64,000 nucleotides of DNA from Sesamum alatum (GCA_034509735.1 JACGWO010000003.1:38610873-38674872), one strand, 5' to 3'; positions 1 to 13,200 are shown, counted from the stretch's first letter. The notes: a model not told the origin generated them from the letters alone. A program made the numbers and translations.

Positions 1-56
1 GTGAAACCTGCAAGCATATAAAACTCGGTAACAACAAGAGACACACAAAGGCATAC

Positions 57-2476
57 CTTGGCTGCAGCTTGGGTTACATTGCCCGGTAGCTTCAGATTTT
101 CCTTGGTTTCATTATCTTCTTCAGTCATGAGATCAGTCAACTGCCCTTCATAATACCTGAAGCATGAAATATTTGCAAAAGCATCAAAGACGATGAACTG
201 AAACGTATTACTCTCCTTAAAAGAGACAAAAGGAAAACAGTATAGTTCCAAAACAGTTAAAAGATGAAAGTTGAACCAACCTTGTGAGAAGATCCAACGC
301 AGCCGAGCCATAACCATGCTGTGGAAAACGGAGTAACATCAATTATCAGACAAGAGAAATGTTAAAAGACAATCAAGCTGAAGAAGGAAAACTAGTCCAA
401 TGCTGGCTGTTAGAGAATTTAAGGGAATTCAGATATCTTTGCCGATTGATAATCCAAATCTCCAGACAGAAAGAGCAAGTATAAGGTCAATGGAAAACTT
501 AATTTTCAAACTCTGAAAGCATAGGAAAATCTGTATTTTCAAACTCTTGGCAGAATTTCCATGGTATTTGATCCCCAGCCGGCTGATGACCATTGCGTAA
601 GCTTTCAAAAGCAGATTCACGAGAAATCTCGCCTTCAAGGCAAACCTGTAGTACAATAAGTATCTCATTACCCAACTGAACCTTGACGATCAAACTAATT
701 TAAGTGATAACCAAGAGCCTATAAAGTCCATCGAACAACCAACAATAACAAAACCATGATCATATCGATCATGGAAAGGTTGGAAAGTTACCATTCAGTA
801 ATATACTCACTTGAATAACACAGAAGAGGTCAGCAAGAATGTTTTGCGATTCGTCAACAGGTCCTGCATACATGATTTCCAATAAATACTCTGTAACTAA
901 AAAGAAAAGAGGATAAATGTGGGAGTGGGGCTCTCTTGCAGGATATATACCAAGTAGTACAAAGAGATGATGAGCAGGTGCATCGGCCATTAGTTGCAGA
1001 TCATTGAGAGAATTTTTGTAGTGAGATGAAACCAAAAGAGACATCCAACCTCTGGAACGACTTAGCTGCAACAAGCATAGTGGAGCATGGATTGACGATA
1101 AGACAATAATCCGACAAATGCTGCCATTACATGAAGAAGAAGAAGAAGAAAGATGTCATAACTTACCTGACTGACTATCATTAGCAGCAGAAGGCTGCAT
1201 TTGACTCTTCTTTTCCAAATGGCTAAGAAGCTTCAATGATAAAGAACGACCAGTTCCTTCATAGCTGTAAGGAGAACAGGAAGGAAGGAGAAATGTCAAT
1301 GCATAAACTAATAAATATACAATAAAATTGAGAAAGAGAAATACAAGTAAAATGATACCCATTCACCGTAGATGACAGGAAAACCAAGTATGGTCCGATC
1401 AAGCGCTTGACTATGGGCAACGGAATAGCAACTGCTTCATCAATGACCAAAAGCTCAACTTGTGAAAGTTTCAGATGGTCGCGTGGCTCAATGTACTGTA
1501 ACATAACATGTTCGTATTCAGAAGGTGACATGTTATAATATACACAAGCAGAGGTACAGCCCTACCAATAATAATGATCAAAACAAGCACAAGATGAGAT
1601 GATGAGATGCAAGTTAAGATCCATATAACTGAAAGCTCGTTTGGTCGGCATGAGAAGTGAATGTATAAAAAAGCTAGAAGTAAAAAAGAATACATACCGA
1701 AAACTTTGGTATTTGATTTCAAATAATTAGACAACTATCAGAATATTATCCTACTCCACAACAAAATTTCCCTTAAGGTATAGCGATGCTTTAAGATAAA
1801 AACGAATCGATGATAAGGTTAAGTTTGTATAGCAGACAAGGAAACTGAATAGGGGCATATTACCTGAATTGTTTGTCTATGTTCCTTGTGTATATTTATC
1901 CGTATAATTGCTTTCCGGAAATCGAGATTACCACTTCTCACCACATCATAATGCGAATGCTCCTGATGAATCATGGAGAAGCAGAATTATTTGGATGAAC
2001 ATAGTAAAATAAAGACAGTTTGCAAGTACTAAAAAGTTATATCTAACATACATCTATAGCACAAAGTAACATCAAAAACCAAATAATAGTCAGGACTATA
2101 CAATCAGAGTTTTAAAACAATTATGATAACTCAAATTACATAAATTTGGAAAACAAAGGTCGGAGCTAGAATTAGGAAGAGTGAGTACCTCATACTTAAG
2201 CATGTGAAGCCCCTTACGGAGAAACTCAAATAAAGAACACACGTTTTGTGGTGTAGGAGCTGTTACAAAAATGTTTGAAAACCTATGTGAACCAATTGAG
2301 TTTATCATAAGATAATTTGTATCAGTCAAGTAATAGACAACATAAAGTATTAGGAGAAGACATACCCTGCAGCAACAGCTCTTGCAACTGCCATGCCCCC
2401 GTGAAGCAGTCAATGCAATCGAACCTTGAAGCCTCTTGTCCAAAATGGCATCAAGAATGGTGAAGACGGCTTTACC
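57..2476 (-). pseudogene. Broken RNA cytidine acetyltransferase (NAT10/KRE33 family) gene copy, continuing off the left edge
   Basis: The family acetylates cytidine in 18S rRNA and tRNA using a helicase-like ATPase module and a GNAT module. Recognisable exons on the minus strand lie at about 2476-2366, 2279-2190, 1962-1864, 1495-1359 (Walker-B-like VIDEAVAIP, then LGPYLVFLSS-type helicase sequence), 1264-1167 (YEGTGRSLSLKLL), 1064-951 (HYKNSLNDLQLMADAPAHHL), 863-811, 645-505, 318-282 (HGYGSAALDLLTR) and 156-57. Most keep splice signals, so this is a DNA-level duplicate rather than a retrocopy. Breaks: the P-loop is missing at about 2389 (about 23 nt fewer than the motif needs, shifting the frame). 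The N-terminal 250 or so residues have no counterpart upstream of 2476. The exon before HYKNS is gone and that exon has a 1-nt shift. The acetyl-CoA-side exon after IPWKFC ends at a stop. I infer a pseudogene. Confidence 0.85.
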
Positions 2477-2575
2477 CTGATTAATAAGAAACACACATAA
2501 GAGTTTTTCATTAATAATAGAGCCCCAAATTAGTTGTCTTAAACTAATTTATATATTTGTACCTGATCCAATGAG

Positions 2576-2650
2576 GTACCAACATAGCAGCTTACATAGC
2601 ATCACTGATTACATGTACCAACATAGCAGCTTACTTAGCATCACTGATTA
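2576..2650. repeat. Two-copy 39-bp tandem repeat
   Basis: The unit beginning GTACCAACATAGCAGCTTAC occurs at 2576-2614 and again at 2615-2650, with one internal mismatch. It lies just upstream of the first surviving exon of the acetyltransferase pseudogene, where missing 5' exons would be expected. Confidence 0.85.
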
Positions 2651-2699
2651 GAAAGTAAAGTAGATAGTCATCCATACATTGTCACTCTGGTACGGTTTT

Positions 2700-4050
2700 A
2701 TACTTGAATAGATCAAGCACTCATTAGGAAAATAAGGTGAAAGAAGCTTGCAAAAAAATATAATGGGCAAAGTGAATAATTCACAGGGCATATTAGTTCA
2801 TAAAAATATTTTTAAAATTTGTAAAAATAAAGAAAATTATAAATCATATTCCAAAATGATATTTTTGGTCAGTTAACCATAAAAATTATATGAAAACCTA
2901 ACGGAGTCTAACAAAATATGCTCGTTGTTGAATGACACTAAAATTAGAGAGTATTTATAATTTCTCAAACAACGAGGAGTTATTTGTAATAATATCAAAC
3001 TCAATAGTGGTGGCGGTAATTTACCCAATGTTATAAGGGCTAGCAATCGAAGCACACTAGTGGGATTGTGAAAATTTTTATTTTTTTATTATAGTTATTT
3101 AATTAAATAAAAAATAAAAAAAATGTGTAATTAATCAAAATTGATAAGATGAATTAAATTTAAATATACATGAAGAAACAAAATATTGATAATAAATTAA
3201 CTTTAAAGAATGGTGGAAAAACAAATATAAATAAGGGCATTTAGTCTGAACGCACCAATGGTAGTTACTATAAACCCCTAGCGGATTTAATGCATATTTA
3301 ATTTCGTAACCTAAGTCATTTGATATTTTCGTCATTTAACTTTCAACATAGCATTTTGGTCTTGCACTACATCTTTTTAATTTTCACGATTTTAGTCTTT
3401 TTTTTTTTTCCAAAGTCCACCTCCACTAGCGAGAAAGGTAAACTCCGACTAAACAAAGGACTGAAATCATGAAAATGAAAAAGATGCAAGGCCAAAATGC
3501 TACCTTAGAAAGTTAAAAGACAAAAATGAACCAATATGAACAATAACCCAATTTTAAAAGGTCACGTGAGATGCACATGTATTTTCCCGGCGAGAATGGT
3601 GAACTCCGATACAAAAAAAAAGACTAAAATCATAAAAATTAAAAAAATACAAAACCAAAATACTATCCTAAAAAATTAAAGAACAAAAACATCAAATAAC
3701 GTAAGTTACGAGACCAAAAATGCATTTAAGGAAACCCCTCCCACTTAACTAATAGTGTAGATTTATAGGTTAATTTTATTCTGATAATTATAAATATTAA
3801 TTTTATCAAAGTTATTATTTTAAGAAGAAGTCATAGGAAGATATGTAATGCTCCACTTCTATAATACTTTTGTCAGTGTGCTGGCACACTCAAATGTGTG
3901 TGCGATTAATTTAAAATTTAAATAATATAATTATTAATTTTTCAAAATATATATATTAGTCAAATAAATAAAATATAGTAAGAAAATAAAAATTACGGGA
4001 AGTTATTGAGAAATTTCAGTACATGACAACTCCTGCGAGTCAATTCAGCG
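2700..4050. other. AT-rich spacer with decayed repeat fragments
   Basis: No gene is visible. Two related stretches at about 3430-3540 and 3590-3720 (both running through GGTGAACTCCGA or GGTAAACTCCGA, then AAAGACTAAAATCAT) look like decayed copies of the same foldback family seen at 4075-4560. Confidence 0.5.
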
Positions 4051-4074
4051 AACTTAATAATTCCTTATTAGGAT

Positions 4075-4560
4075 TAAATATAATTTTCGCTCTGTATCTT
4101 TTGCACTTTGGCATTTTAGTCATTTATTTTAATAGGATAGCAAATAGGTCCTATAATTTTTTAATTTTTCATAATTTTGGTCCTTCAGTTGCCGGAGTTT
4201 GCAAACATTGCCATTTTTTTTTTTTAAATTTGGGGCTTTTGTACCCATTGCTCAATTTAATGGACCAAAATCGCGGAAAATTATAAGTTATAGGACCTAT
4301 TTACTATACTAGAAAAATAAAGGACTAAAACGGCATAATATAAAAGATATAGGACGAGAATTTGGTTCCATGCTGGCAGTAATTTGACCAATGGGAACAA
4401 AAGCCCCAAATTTAAAAAAAAATTCGATAACATTTGCAAACTCCGGGATTGAAGGAACAAAATCGCGAAAAATTAAAAAATTACAGGACCTATTTACTAA
4501 TCTAGAAAGATAAAGGACTAAAATATCAAAATGCAAAAGATACACCGTTTAAGAATAATA
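4075..4560. repeat. Foldback (long inverted-repeat) element
   Basis: Sequence at about 4075-4260 reappears inverted at about 4560-4385. Shared words on opposite strands are ATCTTTTGCA, AAATAGGTCCT and GGAGTTTGCAAA. This is why translations of the two strands look alike; neither strand encodes a protein. A shorter internal inverted pair lies near 4230-4375. I see no clear target duplication, so the element class is unassigned. Confidence 0.65.
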
Positions 4561-4982
4561 ATTTTGTGATTAATGTAGTTGGGACCAGTATTGCAAAATG
4601 TACAAGTCATTCCCTATCTACATATGCATTTTCTAACTTCTTTTATAGGATACAACAAAAATAAGTGACCACTCAATGAAAATATCTTCAATATCCAAAA
4701 GAAAAAGAAAAATAAAAAGAAAAGAATTCTATGGAATTTTGGAGCCAAAGTGGGGGCCAGCCATAGACAATTGAGCTATACTCTACTCCAGATGATACTT
4801 CCCCTTTAATTTTTATTTTTTTATGCTTTGTCAATTCTCACTACCTTATCACAAAAATATAATAATTCCCCACTACTATTTTGTTGCCTTCTGTCTCAAT
4901 AATACTTGTAATGGAGACAAATTGCAGTCTTGAAAAGTATTCCCATCAGTGGTTTTGCTGGTTTTCAATATATTATATTATT

Positions 4983-5262
4983 AGGTAAATTATATCGACA
5001 CTCTGCAAAATTTGATCTAATAATATAAATATTTCATATTTTTTTTATAAAATTATAAGTGTGCATTTTGAGGTTATAATTATAATTGTAAGTACATTTA
5101 TTTTATTTAGAAATGAAATTTTATACGGACATCCACTAAGATTCATTACACTAATTAACATACCTCATGGGTATATTCGTATATATGAAGTTTTAAGAAG
5201 GGCGTGAGATATTTGTGTAATTAAACATAATTTTACAAGGGTATCAATGTAATTTACCCTAG
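4983..5262. mobile_element. MITE-like inverted-repeat element
   Basis: The left end (GGTAAATTATATCGACAC) matches the reverse complement of the right end (GGGTAAATTACATTGATACC) over about 45 bp with mismatches. There is no ORF. The same terminal style recurs at 29.4 and 29.7 kb. Confidence 0.55.
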
Positions 5263-5561
5263 ATTATATTTGGTTGCCTCTTCAATTGATTTTGGATAAA
5301 CTACATCCACAGCTCTAGGATTTGACCTAATTATCTATACATTTATGGTCATTTGAGAATTATAATTATTTTGCTTGAGGTTTGTTCCGTTTTACATGTT
5401 CGATAGGGTTTAGGGGAACTTTATATGTAATATGAAAAATACCTCATAAAATTTTGTTTGTAACTTGATCATACTTTTTCTTTTTACTAAAATGTCATTT
5501 GGACCAAATTTCAAATAAGACATCCTTAATTACTTTGTCGGTGTCGCATTACTTCGAAGTG

Positions 5562-6497
5562 GGGTAAAATTCATTTAAGTCCCCGACATTCGATTTCAAT
5601 TTCAAAATAGTCCTATCTTTTTAATCCACTTTGAATTAGTCCCTCCACCAAGTAATTTTTCTATACTACCCCTATGAAACTTTTCTTTTATTTATTTTTT
5701 TTTATAGAAAATTATTTATCTTCACTGTCTATTTTTTATTGCTATTTGGTCCCTCATACACAAACTTAGAAAATAATAATTATTGAACAAAAGAGTGAGG
5801 GAAAAAAAAAGAAGAACAAAAGTTGAGAAGAAAGGAAAAAAATAATAAAATAATTTAAAAAATAAAAAATGGCAAACAGAAAAAATGTAAGACAAAAAAA
5901 TGGTGATCTTCAGTTATATAAAAGTATAGATAGTAATTTGATTAACGACATGTATATCAATATAATTATCGTGAAATACATTGAACCTCTTGATTTTTTC
6001 AAATAAAAGAACGCCTGAAGAAAATAAGAGGTTTTATATACCTCATTCTTCAACATTTTAGTAACATATTTATTTTCTTATTTATGTTCTAATTTTAGAA
6101 ATTTTTTAAAATATTTTTGCTCTATTTTTTTTTTCAAATTTTTTTCTCCAACAGCTTGTTTATTCAAATGCTTTTTGGTTTTAAAAACTGAATAAATTCA
6201 TTAAAATCACAATAATTATGTTAATATATTATTAATCAAGTTATTATCTAAATAATTTTCTAACGACAAATTATTCCAATTAACACGGTTACATTTTTCT
6301 AAGTTAAAAATTAAAAGACCAAATTGTAACTAAAAATGAAAAGAATGATGAATGATTTTCTGAAGAAAAAAAAAAGAGTTTTATAAGGGTAATATGGAAA
6401 AGTTACCCATTGAGGGGACTAATTTGATTTAAGTTGAAAAGACATGGACTATTTTAAAATTGAGATTAAAGTCGGGGACTAAAATGAATTTTACCCC
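5562..6497. mobile_element. Non-autonomous TIR element, Mutator-like or hAT-like
   Basis: The terminal inverted repeats are about 100 bp. Both ends begin GGGGTAAAATTCATTT and continue through related AGTCCCCGAC and AAATAGTCC blocks. TTCGAAGTG stands on the left (5553-5561) and again on the right (6498-6506). If the element starts at the second G the target duplication is 9 bp (Mutator-like); if it starts at the first G it is 8 bp (hAT-like). The AT-rich interior has no transposase. Confidence 0.75.
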
Positions 6498-6509
6498 TTC
6501 GAAGTGAAT

Positions 6510-7230
6510 ATTGCTAGAGATAAAGAGGCAATCCGCGACATGAGGAGACGGTACACAGAGACAGAGAACAGAAATAAAATGTTATATCTATTTTGAGCAT
6601 TTCTTTTGTTATTTCATCAAATCTTTTTTTTTTTTTTTTTCTGTCTATCGGAAAAGAGTAATGGTATGTAAGTATTTTTATACATTTTCGATTGGGTATG
6701 TTTTGCAAATCTCAAGGAATTTAAATATAATTTTTAATTTATAATTAGATCAAATATCAAGATTTGTGGAGGTAATTGACCCTTTTATTTTAATGTGTTT
6801 TAGTATAACTTTAAAATCCTGAAAAATTAAGATCTTGATTCTTTTACTGTCAAGTAAATAATAAGTTGTTTTATTATTATATACAATTTTAGTCCTTATC
6901 TTGATATATTATATGATTAAATTTAGTAGTTTTGTGAATTAGTTGTATGAGTTGAGAGTATATAAATTTTAATTAATCTGAATATTTCAATATACTTTTA
7001 GTAATAAACTGGCCCTTTAACCAATAATTGTAACTTAATTTAAATATTTTATAAGGTAAATTACATTAACATTTCTTAAAATTATGTCTAATTATATAAA
7101 AATCTATGCTTTTAATAAAGTTATAAGTACGTCATAAGTTATAGTTGTAACTTTACTCAAGGGCAAGAGTTTATAAATTGATGCAATTTTTTAGGTAAAT
7201 TATACGACACCCTCTTAGAAAATATAATTG
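6510..7230. other. AT-rich spacer
   Basis: No coding, RNA or clear repeat structure is seen apart from a T homopolymer run near 6626-6641. Confidence 0.5.
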
Positions 7231-7235
7231 TAATT

Positions 7236-7640
7236 CGGGTAAATTACAACTACCTCTCCTGAAGTTTGGCATAATTACAAATATTTTCATCGTTGTTTGA
7301 AAAATTACAAATACCCCCCTGAGATTTGTAATCGTCTAACAAATAACCCATTTTCATCTATTTTTATGGGTAAACTGACCAAAATGCCCTTCTACACTGA
7401 ATTATTTTTGTTTTAATTCTTAAAAAATTTGAACTACAATGCGCATGAGAGGTTTCTTAAGTTTTTTACACAGAGGAGCAATAATGTAATTTACTTCGAC
7501 TGATTTTTCTACAACTTTAATAAAAAATACAAGGGCAAAATAGTCAATTTCAGATATTTGATTAAAAATTACAGACCTTATAGGGGGTATTTATAATTAT
7601 GCCAAACTTCAGGAGAGGTGGATATAATTTACCGTTATAA
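7236..7640. mobile_element. MITE with about 45-bp terminal inverted repeats
   Basis: The left end contains CCTCTCCTGAAGTTTGGCAT; its exact reverse complement occurs near 7598-7617. Flanking GGTAAATTA-type sequence is also inverted. The interior (including GTTTGAAAAATTACAAATAC and CACAGAGGAGCAATAATG) is shared with the fragment in an intron at 45.3-45.5 kb, so these belong to one family. Confidence 0.75.
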
Positions 7641-7972
7641 TTATGTAACATTTAAAAGTATTTGTGTAATTAGTTTTAATGTTAGGGAGGTGGATGAGAT
7701 TATTCTATCTTTTGCAATGGCCAAAGGAAAAGAAAGAAAATATCTAAGGTCAAATAATTGCAAGTGGAAATGTCAATGTCATGACAAGAGAAACTATTTG
7801 TAGAGAAATAGATTGTGTCACGTCTCGTCCATTTCCTCCAGGAAATATCTACTCATTTTCAAAACATGATTTCACATTTAAACAAGTTTTATTTGGAATT
7901 TTTCTAGAAAATATATTCAAAAAAATATGTTTTTTTGTTCTTTAGAAAGCATTGTTAATAATAATAGGGATA

Positions 7973-8255
7973 ATTACATTTACAACCATGATATGTTATC
8001 TGTTTACATAATTCGTCTCTACTAGATAATTATACATACACATAAGACACGTCGACATCCATTACATAAACCTCTTATATTTTTTTTTGAAAAATTATAC
8101 ATACATCCTTTAGAAACATCAATATTATTATACAAATTAGGTCTGCTTTTTAACTGTTATGGGTGGTTTATATAATTATGTAAGAGAAAGTGATAATTTA
8201 TGTAAATAAATCATAAGTCGAAGGATGTAAATATAATTATTCCATAATAATATGT
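7973..8255. mobile_element. MITE-like inverted-repeat element
   Basis: The left end GGGATAATTACATTTACA is matched by the inverted right end (GGAATAATTATATTTACATC on the minus strand), and a TTTACATAA block follows at each side. The interior is non-coding. Related right ends recur near 9020-9085 and 15000-15055. Confidence 0.6.
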
Positions 8256-8514
8256 AAGTATATCTATAAACGACTTATGATACCTAGGGTCTGTTTGGGT
8301 CAGTGAAGGTAACCACCAAATTTTGTATTAGAAAAACTCCTAATTCTTGATTATTTGGCAATCTATCTATCTATATATATATATATTACGTTTGAAAAAT
8401 ATTTATGCTTAAAAACAAGTAAAAGAAAATATAAAAAATATTAAATCAATTGATTACTTTAATTTGCCTCTCTTACTGAGTATTGGGTCAAACATATTTA
8501 TTTGGGATAATTAC

Positions 8515-9085
8515 ACTCCCATTTCCTAAAATTTGGTGTAATTACATGTAAATTCCCTATAATTTGAAAAATTATATTTAATACTCCTGAGGTTTGCTTC
8601 TGTCTAACAAATAGGTCCCTCCGTTAGTTCAAATTCACCGAATTTGTTGATATTAACAAAGAAACTGAATGAAAATCGATGTTTACCCTCGATTGACTTA
8701 TTAATGATTTAATGCAGGCCAAATAAATCTTTTATGACTAAATTACCCTTATAACGGTGAAGATATATCTCCTCTCATGCATTAACGTTTGACGATATAT
8801 AAGGTAGTTTGGTCATAAAAAGGTTCGTTTGACCTACAATAAGTCAATAATAAGTTAATCGATGACAAATCTCACCATTAATCCAATTTTTTTTGCTAAT
8901 ATCAACAAGTTCGGTAAATTTTGACTAACGAAGGGACCTATTCGTTAGACAAACTAAACCCCCAAAAAGTATCAATATCATTATACAAACTACTCATATT
9001 TTTTAACTATACAAAGGACATGGATAATTTTTGTAAATAAATCGTAGGTTAGGGATGCAAATATAATTATCCCAATTATTAAACA
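8515..9085. repeat. Composite inverted-repeat region
   Basis: At least two inverted pairs are visible: AGGTCCCTCCGTTAGT...AATTTGTTGATATTA near 8610-8660 against its inverted form near 8897-8945, and a pair around 8690-8760 against 8790-8875. The right side (8975-9085) resembles the right half of the 7973-8255 element. It is probably one foldback element with a fragment of another. There is no ORF. Confidence 0.5.
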
Positions 9086-9499
9086 AATAGTCAAACTTCT
9101 TTTAAAAATTTAAACACTAGGAAAAGAAAACAAAAAGATACTCAAAATTTAAATTGGGCAAAGTGGGGGGAGGAAAACCTAAATTACTAAGGGGCAGAAA
9201 ATAAGCCCCAATCTCAGCCGTCACTTTTCCTTACCACGTCATCCCCTACATCATCTCAACCGTTCTCGCTCTCCCATACGCTCACCTCGAGATTCTCTAG
9301 ATTCCGTTGTACAACACGACAACCTCCAACCACCAATCACGGGCCTCCACCACACCTTGTCCGCTGGCTCACCAAATATCTCATCGCAGAAAATCCCCGC
9401 CTTTGGGCCCGCGCCGTTATAGGGAATAAATAAGGTATCCGTAGAGCATTTGTTCCAGTTCACTGATTACTCTCCCGTCTCATCCTCATCGGGAAAACC

Positions 9500-10256
9500 A
9501 TGGCTCGTAGTTTGCTGCTCGTCGTCGGAGTTCTGATCGTCTTCGTCGCCGGCGCACAAGCCGGATCGGAGTTCCTCTCGGAGGAAAATCCGATCAGACA
9601 AGTCGTTGACGGTCTGCACGAGCTGGAGTCGTCTATCCTCCGAGTCGTCGGCGAGTCTCGGCGCGCTCTCTCCTTCGCTCGATTCGCTCACAGGTGACTT
9701 GTTCTTCCTTTTTGTTTTTGGTCTTTTATTACAGTTTTTTGGGTTCATGTATTTAGGGGGACGTATTCGTTGACTAGATAGGAGGTTTTGATGTTTTGTG
9801 CTTTGGTTTATTGACGAGATTTTTTTGTAAAAGGTACGGGAAGAGGTACGAGAGCGCTGAGGAGATACAAAGGAGGTTCCAGGTTTTCTCGGAGAATTTG
9901 AAGATGATCAGATCGCATAACAAGAAGGGGCTCTCTTACACTATGGGAGTTAATGGTAGTTTTATCCTTTTAGTTTTTATCTGTACTAATCCAGGGTTCT
10001 TCATTTTATGAGATTATAATGCTGTTTTTTTTTTCGTTTTTTTTGTTTTTTTTGTTTCTAATCTTGCCTTTTTTTTTGTTCTTTTAACTTGTTCACTTTT
10101 GTTATATAGTTTTGCTAAGTTCGTTTGAGTTATGGAACAACTATGACCTATAAAGTTCTTAGTTTTGACCTGTTGGTAGTTTAACTGAATTGGTGTTCTA
10201 TCTTTGATCTCTGGACTTGATATAATTGTCTAGTTCTTCCAGCACTTGGTCCTTCG

Positions 10257-10290
<34 letters not shown>

Positions 10291-13200
10291 ATAATCTTTA
10301 ATTGGTTATTTGCACTATATATATGCAATAGTAAATACAGCAGGTATGATGGTATGAGAGCTTTATGATGTCAATATTGCCAAAAGTTTCAGTATGATAA
10401 GCTAGTCAAAAGGTTAATTAGTTTTGACTGCGACAAAGGTGATGTTCAGTTGTGGAAGAAGGGAGTATAATTGAGGAAAGGAGAGATTGGAATTTGTTAT
10501 GACATCTGCCTACCTTCATGCTTTTGATTTGCTTCAATTACTTGTAATTTTCAAAAATCAATGTAAAAAAATACATGACCAAAGGTTTTCACATATGATT
10601 TTATTTCTCATCATGAGTATGTACACGGGCACGATGTTTGGCTTATTGCTTCTACCAATATATCTGTGTATGCATATCTGTGCACTGAACACAAAACGCT
10701 CAAATTATAGTAGTTGCTGTTGGTCAGAGTCAATCCATGTTTGTTGTATTACTCTGTGTTCCCAAAATTAGTTTCTTGGTGAATTAGAGAGAAAGGTCAC
10801 TCCGCAAGCTGTCTTAAAGTGTTACTCTCCGCTTATTTTTGTTGACGATGGCCATGCAAATGAACAGAGTTTTCTGACATGACTTGGGACGAGTTCCGTA
10901 AGCACAGGTTGGGAGCAGCTCAAAACTGCTCTGCTACCACAAGAGGCAACCACAAGCTCACTGATGCCGCCCTTCCTGAATTGGTACTTGCCTTCATCTT
11001 TATTCTTGCTTTAGTTCTTGGTGCTTATTATATTAGAGTTTTCGTTTAATAGTTTTTGTTTAGTGCGGCGGATAATTCATATCCTTTTGCCAATTCCGTT
11101 AACCTTCCCACCGTATATAGCAGTCCTGTAACTCCTGTTACCCAAATGTCTTCTATGCTCTACTGAATATGTTTGAAGATTCTGATGTTAAATCCTGTGG
11201 TTGCAATTGTTGGATTCAAATATGTTCTATAGCTTTGAGAGAAATTCCTTCCCAATGCCATCACTATTCTCTTTCCAGTCAGGAATATGATACTGAAATG
11301 GACTGAGCTTGATGATGATGGAACTGCTAAAACAGTTCACTCTTTTTTCCACTTTTGGTGGCAGAATCAAATGTGCTTAAAACTGGTTATTTAGGGAACT
11401 TAACTACATAAACACTTTGAAAATTTATGAAGCCTTACTGAGGCATATGATCAATGAAAATATCAACTTTTATTACTAGTTAATTTGACTTGGTTGTGCT
11501 GGACTGCAGAAAGACTGGAGGGAAACTGGCATAGTTAGCCCAGTCAAAAATCAAGGTCACTGTGGATCTTGCTGGACATTCAGGCAAGTTCAATTTCCTA
11601 GATGAGTAGAGATTTGAAGTTTTTTCAAATACTATGATTGGATAAATCAGAAGCACTAATGTTGCATCGTAATATATGTGATGTTTTACAGCACAACTGG
11701 AGCACTTGAGGCAGCTTATGCTCAAGCACATGGTAAGGGTATTTCTCTGTCTGAGCAGCAGCTTGTAGATTGTGCTGGAGCATTCAACAACTTTGGCTGC
11801 AATGGTGGACTGCCTTCTCAAGCCTTTGAATACATCAAATTTAATGGTGGGCTTGAAACTGAGGATGCATATCCATATACTGGAAAGAATGGCATTTGCA
11901 AATATTCATCCGAAAATGCTGCAGTCCAAGTACTTGACTCGGTTAATATCACCCTGGTAAGATGCTTGGCGTACTTCCGTTTTTGAGTTCTCAACCAGGG
12001 AAACAAAAACCCTAGATTTGGAAAATATTCATTGGGCTTGTATTGCATGTTAACATCTACACGGATGCAGGTCGTCTATCCTTCATTTTTGTTGACACCA
12101 GCTTGTTGACCTGCTTATTCAAGATCTGACATATTTGATATAGTTCAAACATTTATCTTTCTTTTGCGTCCCATTTCTTTTGCGTACATAATTGGTGACT
12201 TGTGCTTAAATTCAATGGGAAGAAGTTCCCATGAGAATGGTGCTGTGTGAGATTCAAGATTGTAGTTTCAGAAATACAAAACGCATAGAATTATAGCAAT
12301 AAGCATCTGCACACTCTGAGATTCTTCTGGTTGCTTCCTAATTTGTTCATGCAATCACAGGGTGCTGAGGATGAACTTAAGCATGCAGTGGCATTTGTTC
12401 GACCAGTAAGTGTGGCCTTTGAGGTGGTTAACGGTTTTCGAGCATACAAAGCGGGGGTCTACACCAGCACTAAATGTGGCAGCTCTCCAATGGTGAGATG
12501 TTTTCATTCCTATTGAGGTGCCTGTGAAAAATGAATGAGTTGTGGGAAGATAAAGTTTCTTAGATCTGTTAAGTTAAAACAAGGCGATAGAAGATAACAA
12601 AGGAGACTTTTATTTGCCAAATTTCATGGCATCTTGTGACTTAAAAATCACTTAGATTTTTCCAAGATAGTTCACCTTCTTATTCTGAGTTTTGAAAGGC
12701 CAAAGGTGTAAACTGCAAAGCTAACTGTACGAAAAACCTTTTCACAAGAAGTAATCTGAAGAAGCTGCCCCTAAAGTGTCAAAATTTTCAGCACAAAGCT
12801 GCAATGACAATTGTGTCATATAAACTGTAGTGATTTACATAGGTAAAAGTGACGTGCTGCAGATCCTATACACAACCAAGGTATTCACATGATACTAAGG
12901 TGTCATATGGAGAGATTTTTGGCTGGATATGCATTACTGAAGTTCATCTTCTCTACGACAATTCTCACATTTTCTAACATATTTGCAGGATGTGAACCAT
13001 GCTGTTCTTGCTGTTGGTTACGGCGTTGAAAATGGCATACCATATTGGCTCATTAAAAACTCCTGGGGAGCTAGCTGGGGCGACAATGGGTACTTTAAAA
13101 TGGAGATGGGCAAGAACATGTGTGGTAAGTTTTCCAGGTTTTATACTATTATCTCCCCTTGGTTATATAACATACCACACTTATTTAGATGAGTAGATTT

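Noticed and set aside
4023..4545. Similar 80-codon ORFs on opposite strands
   Set aside because: They are mirror translations of the two arms of one foldback repeat, not genes.
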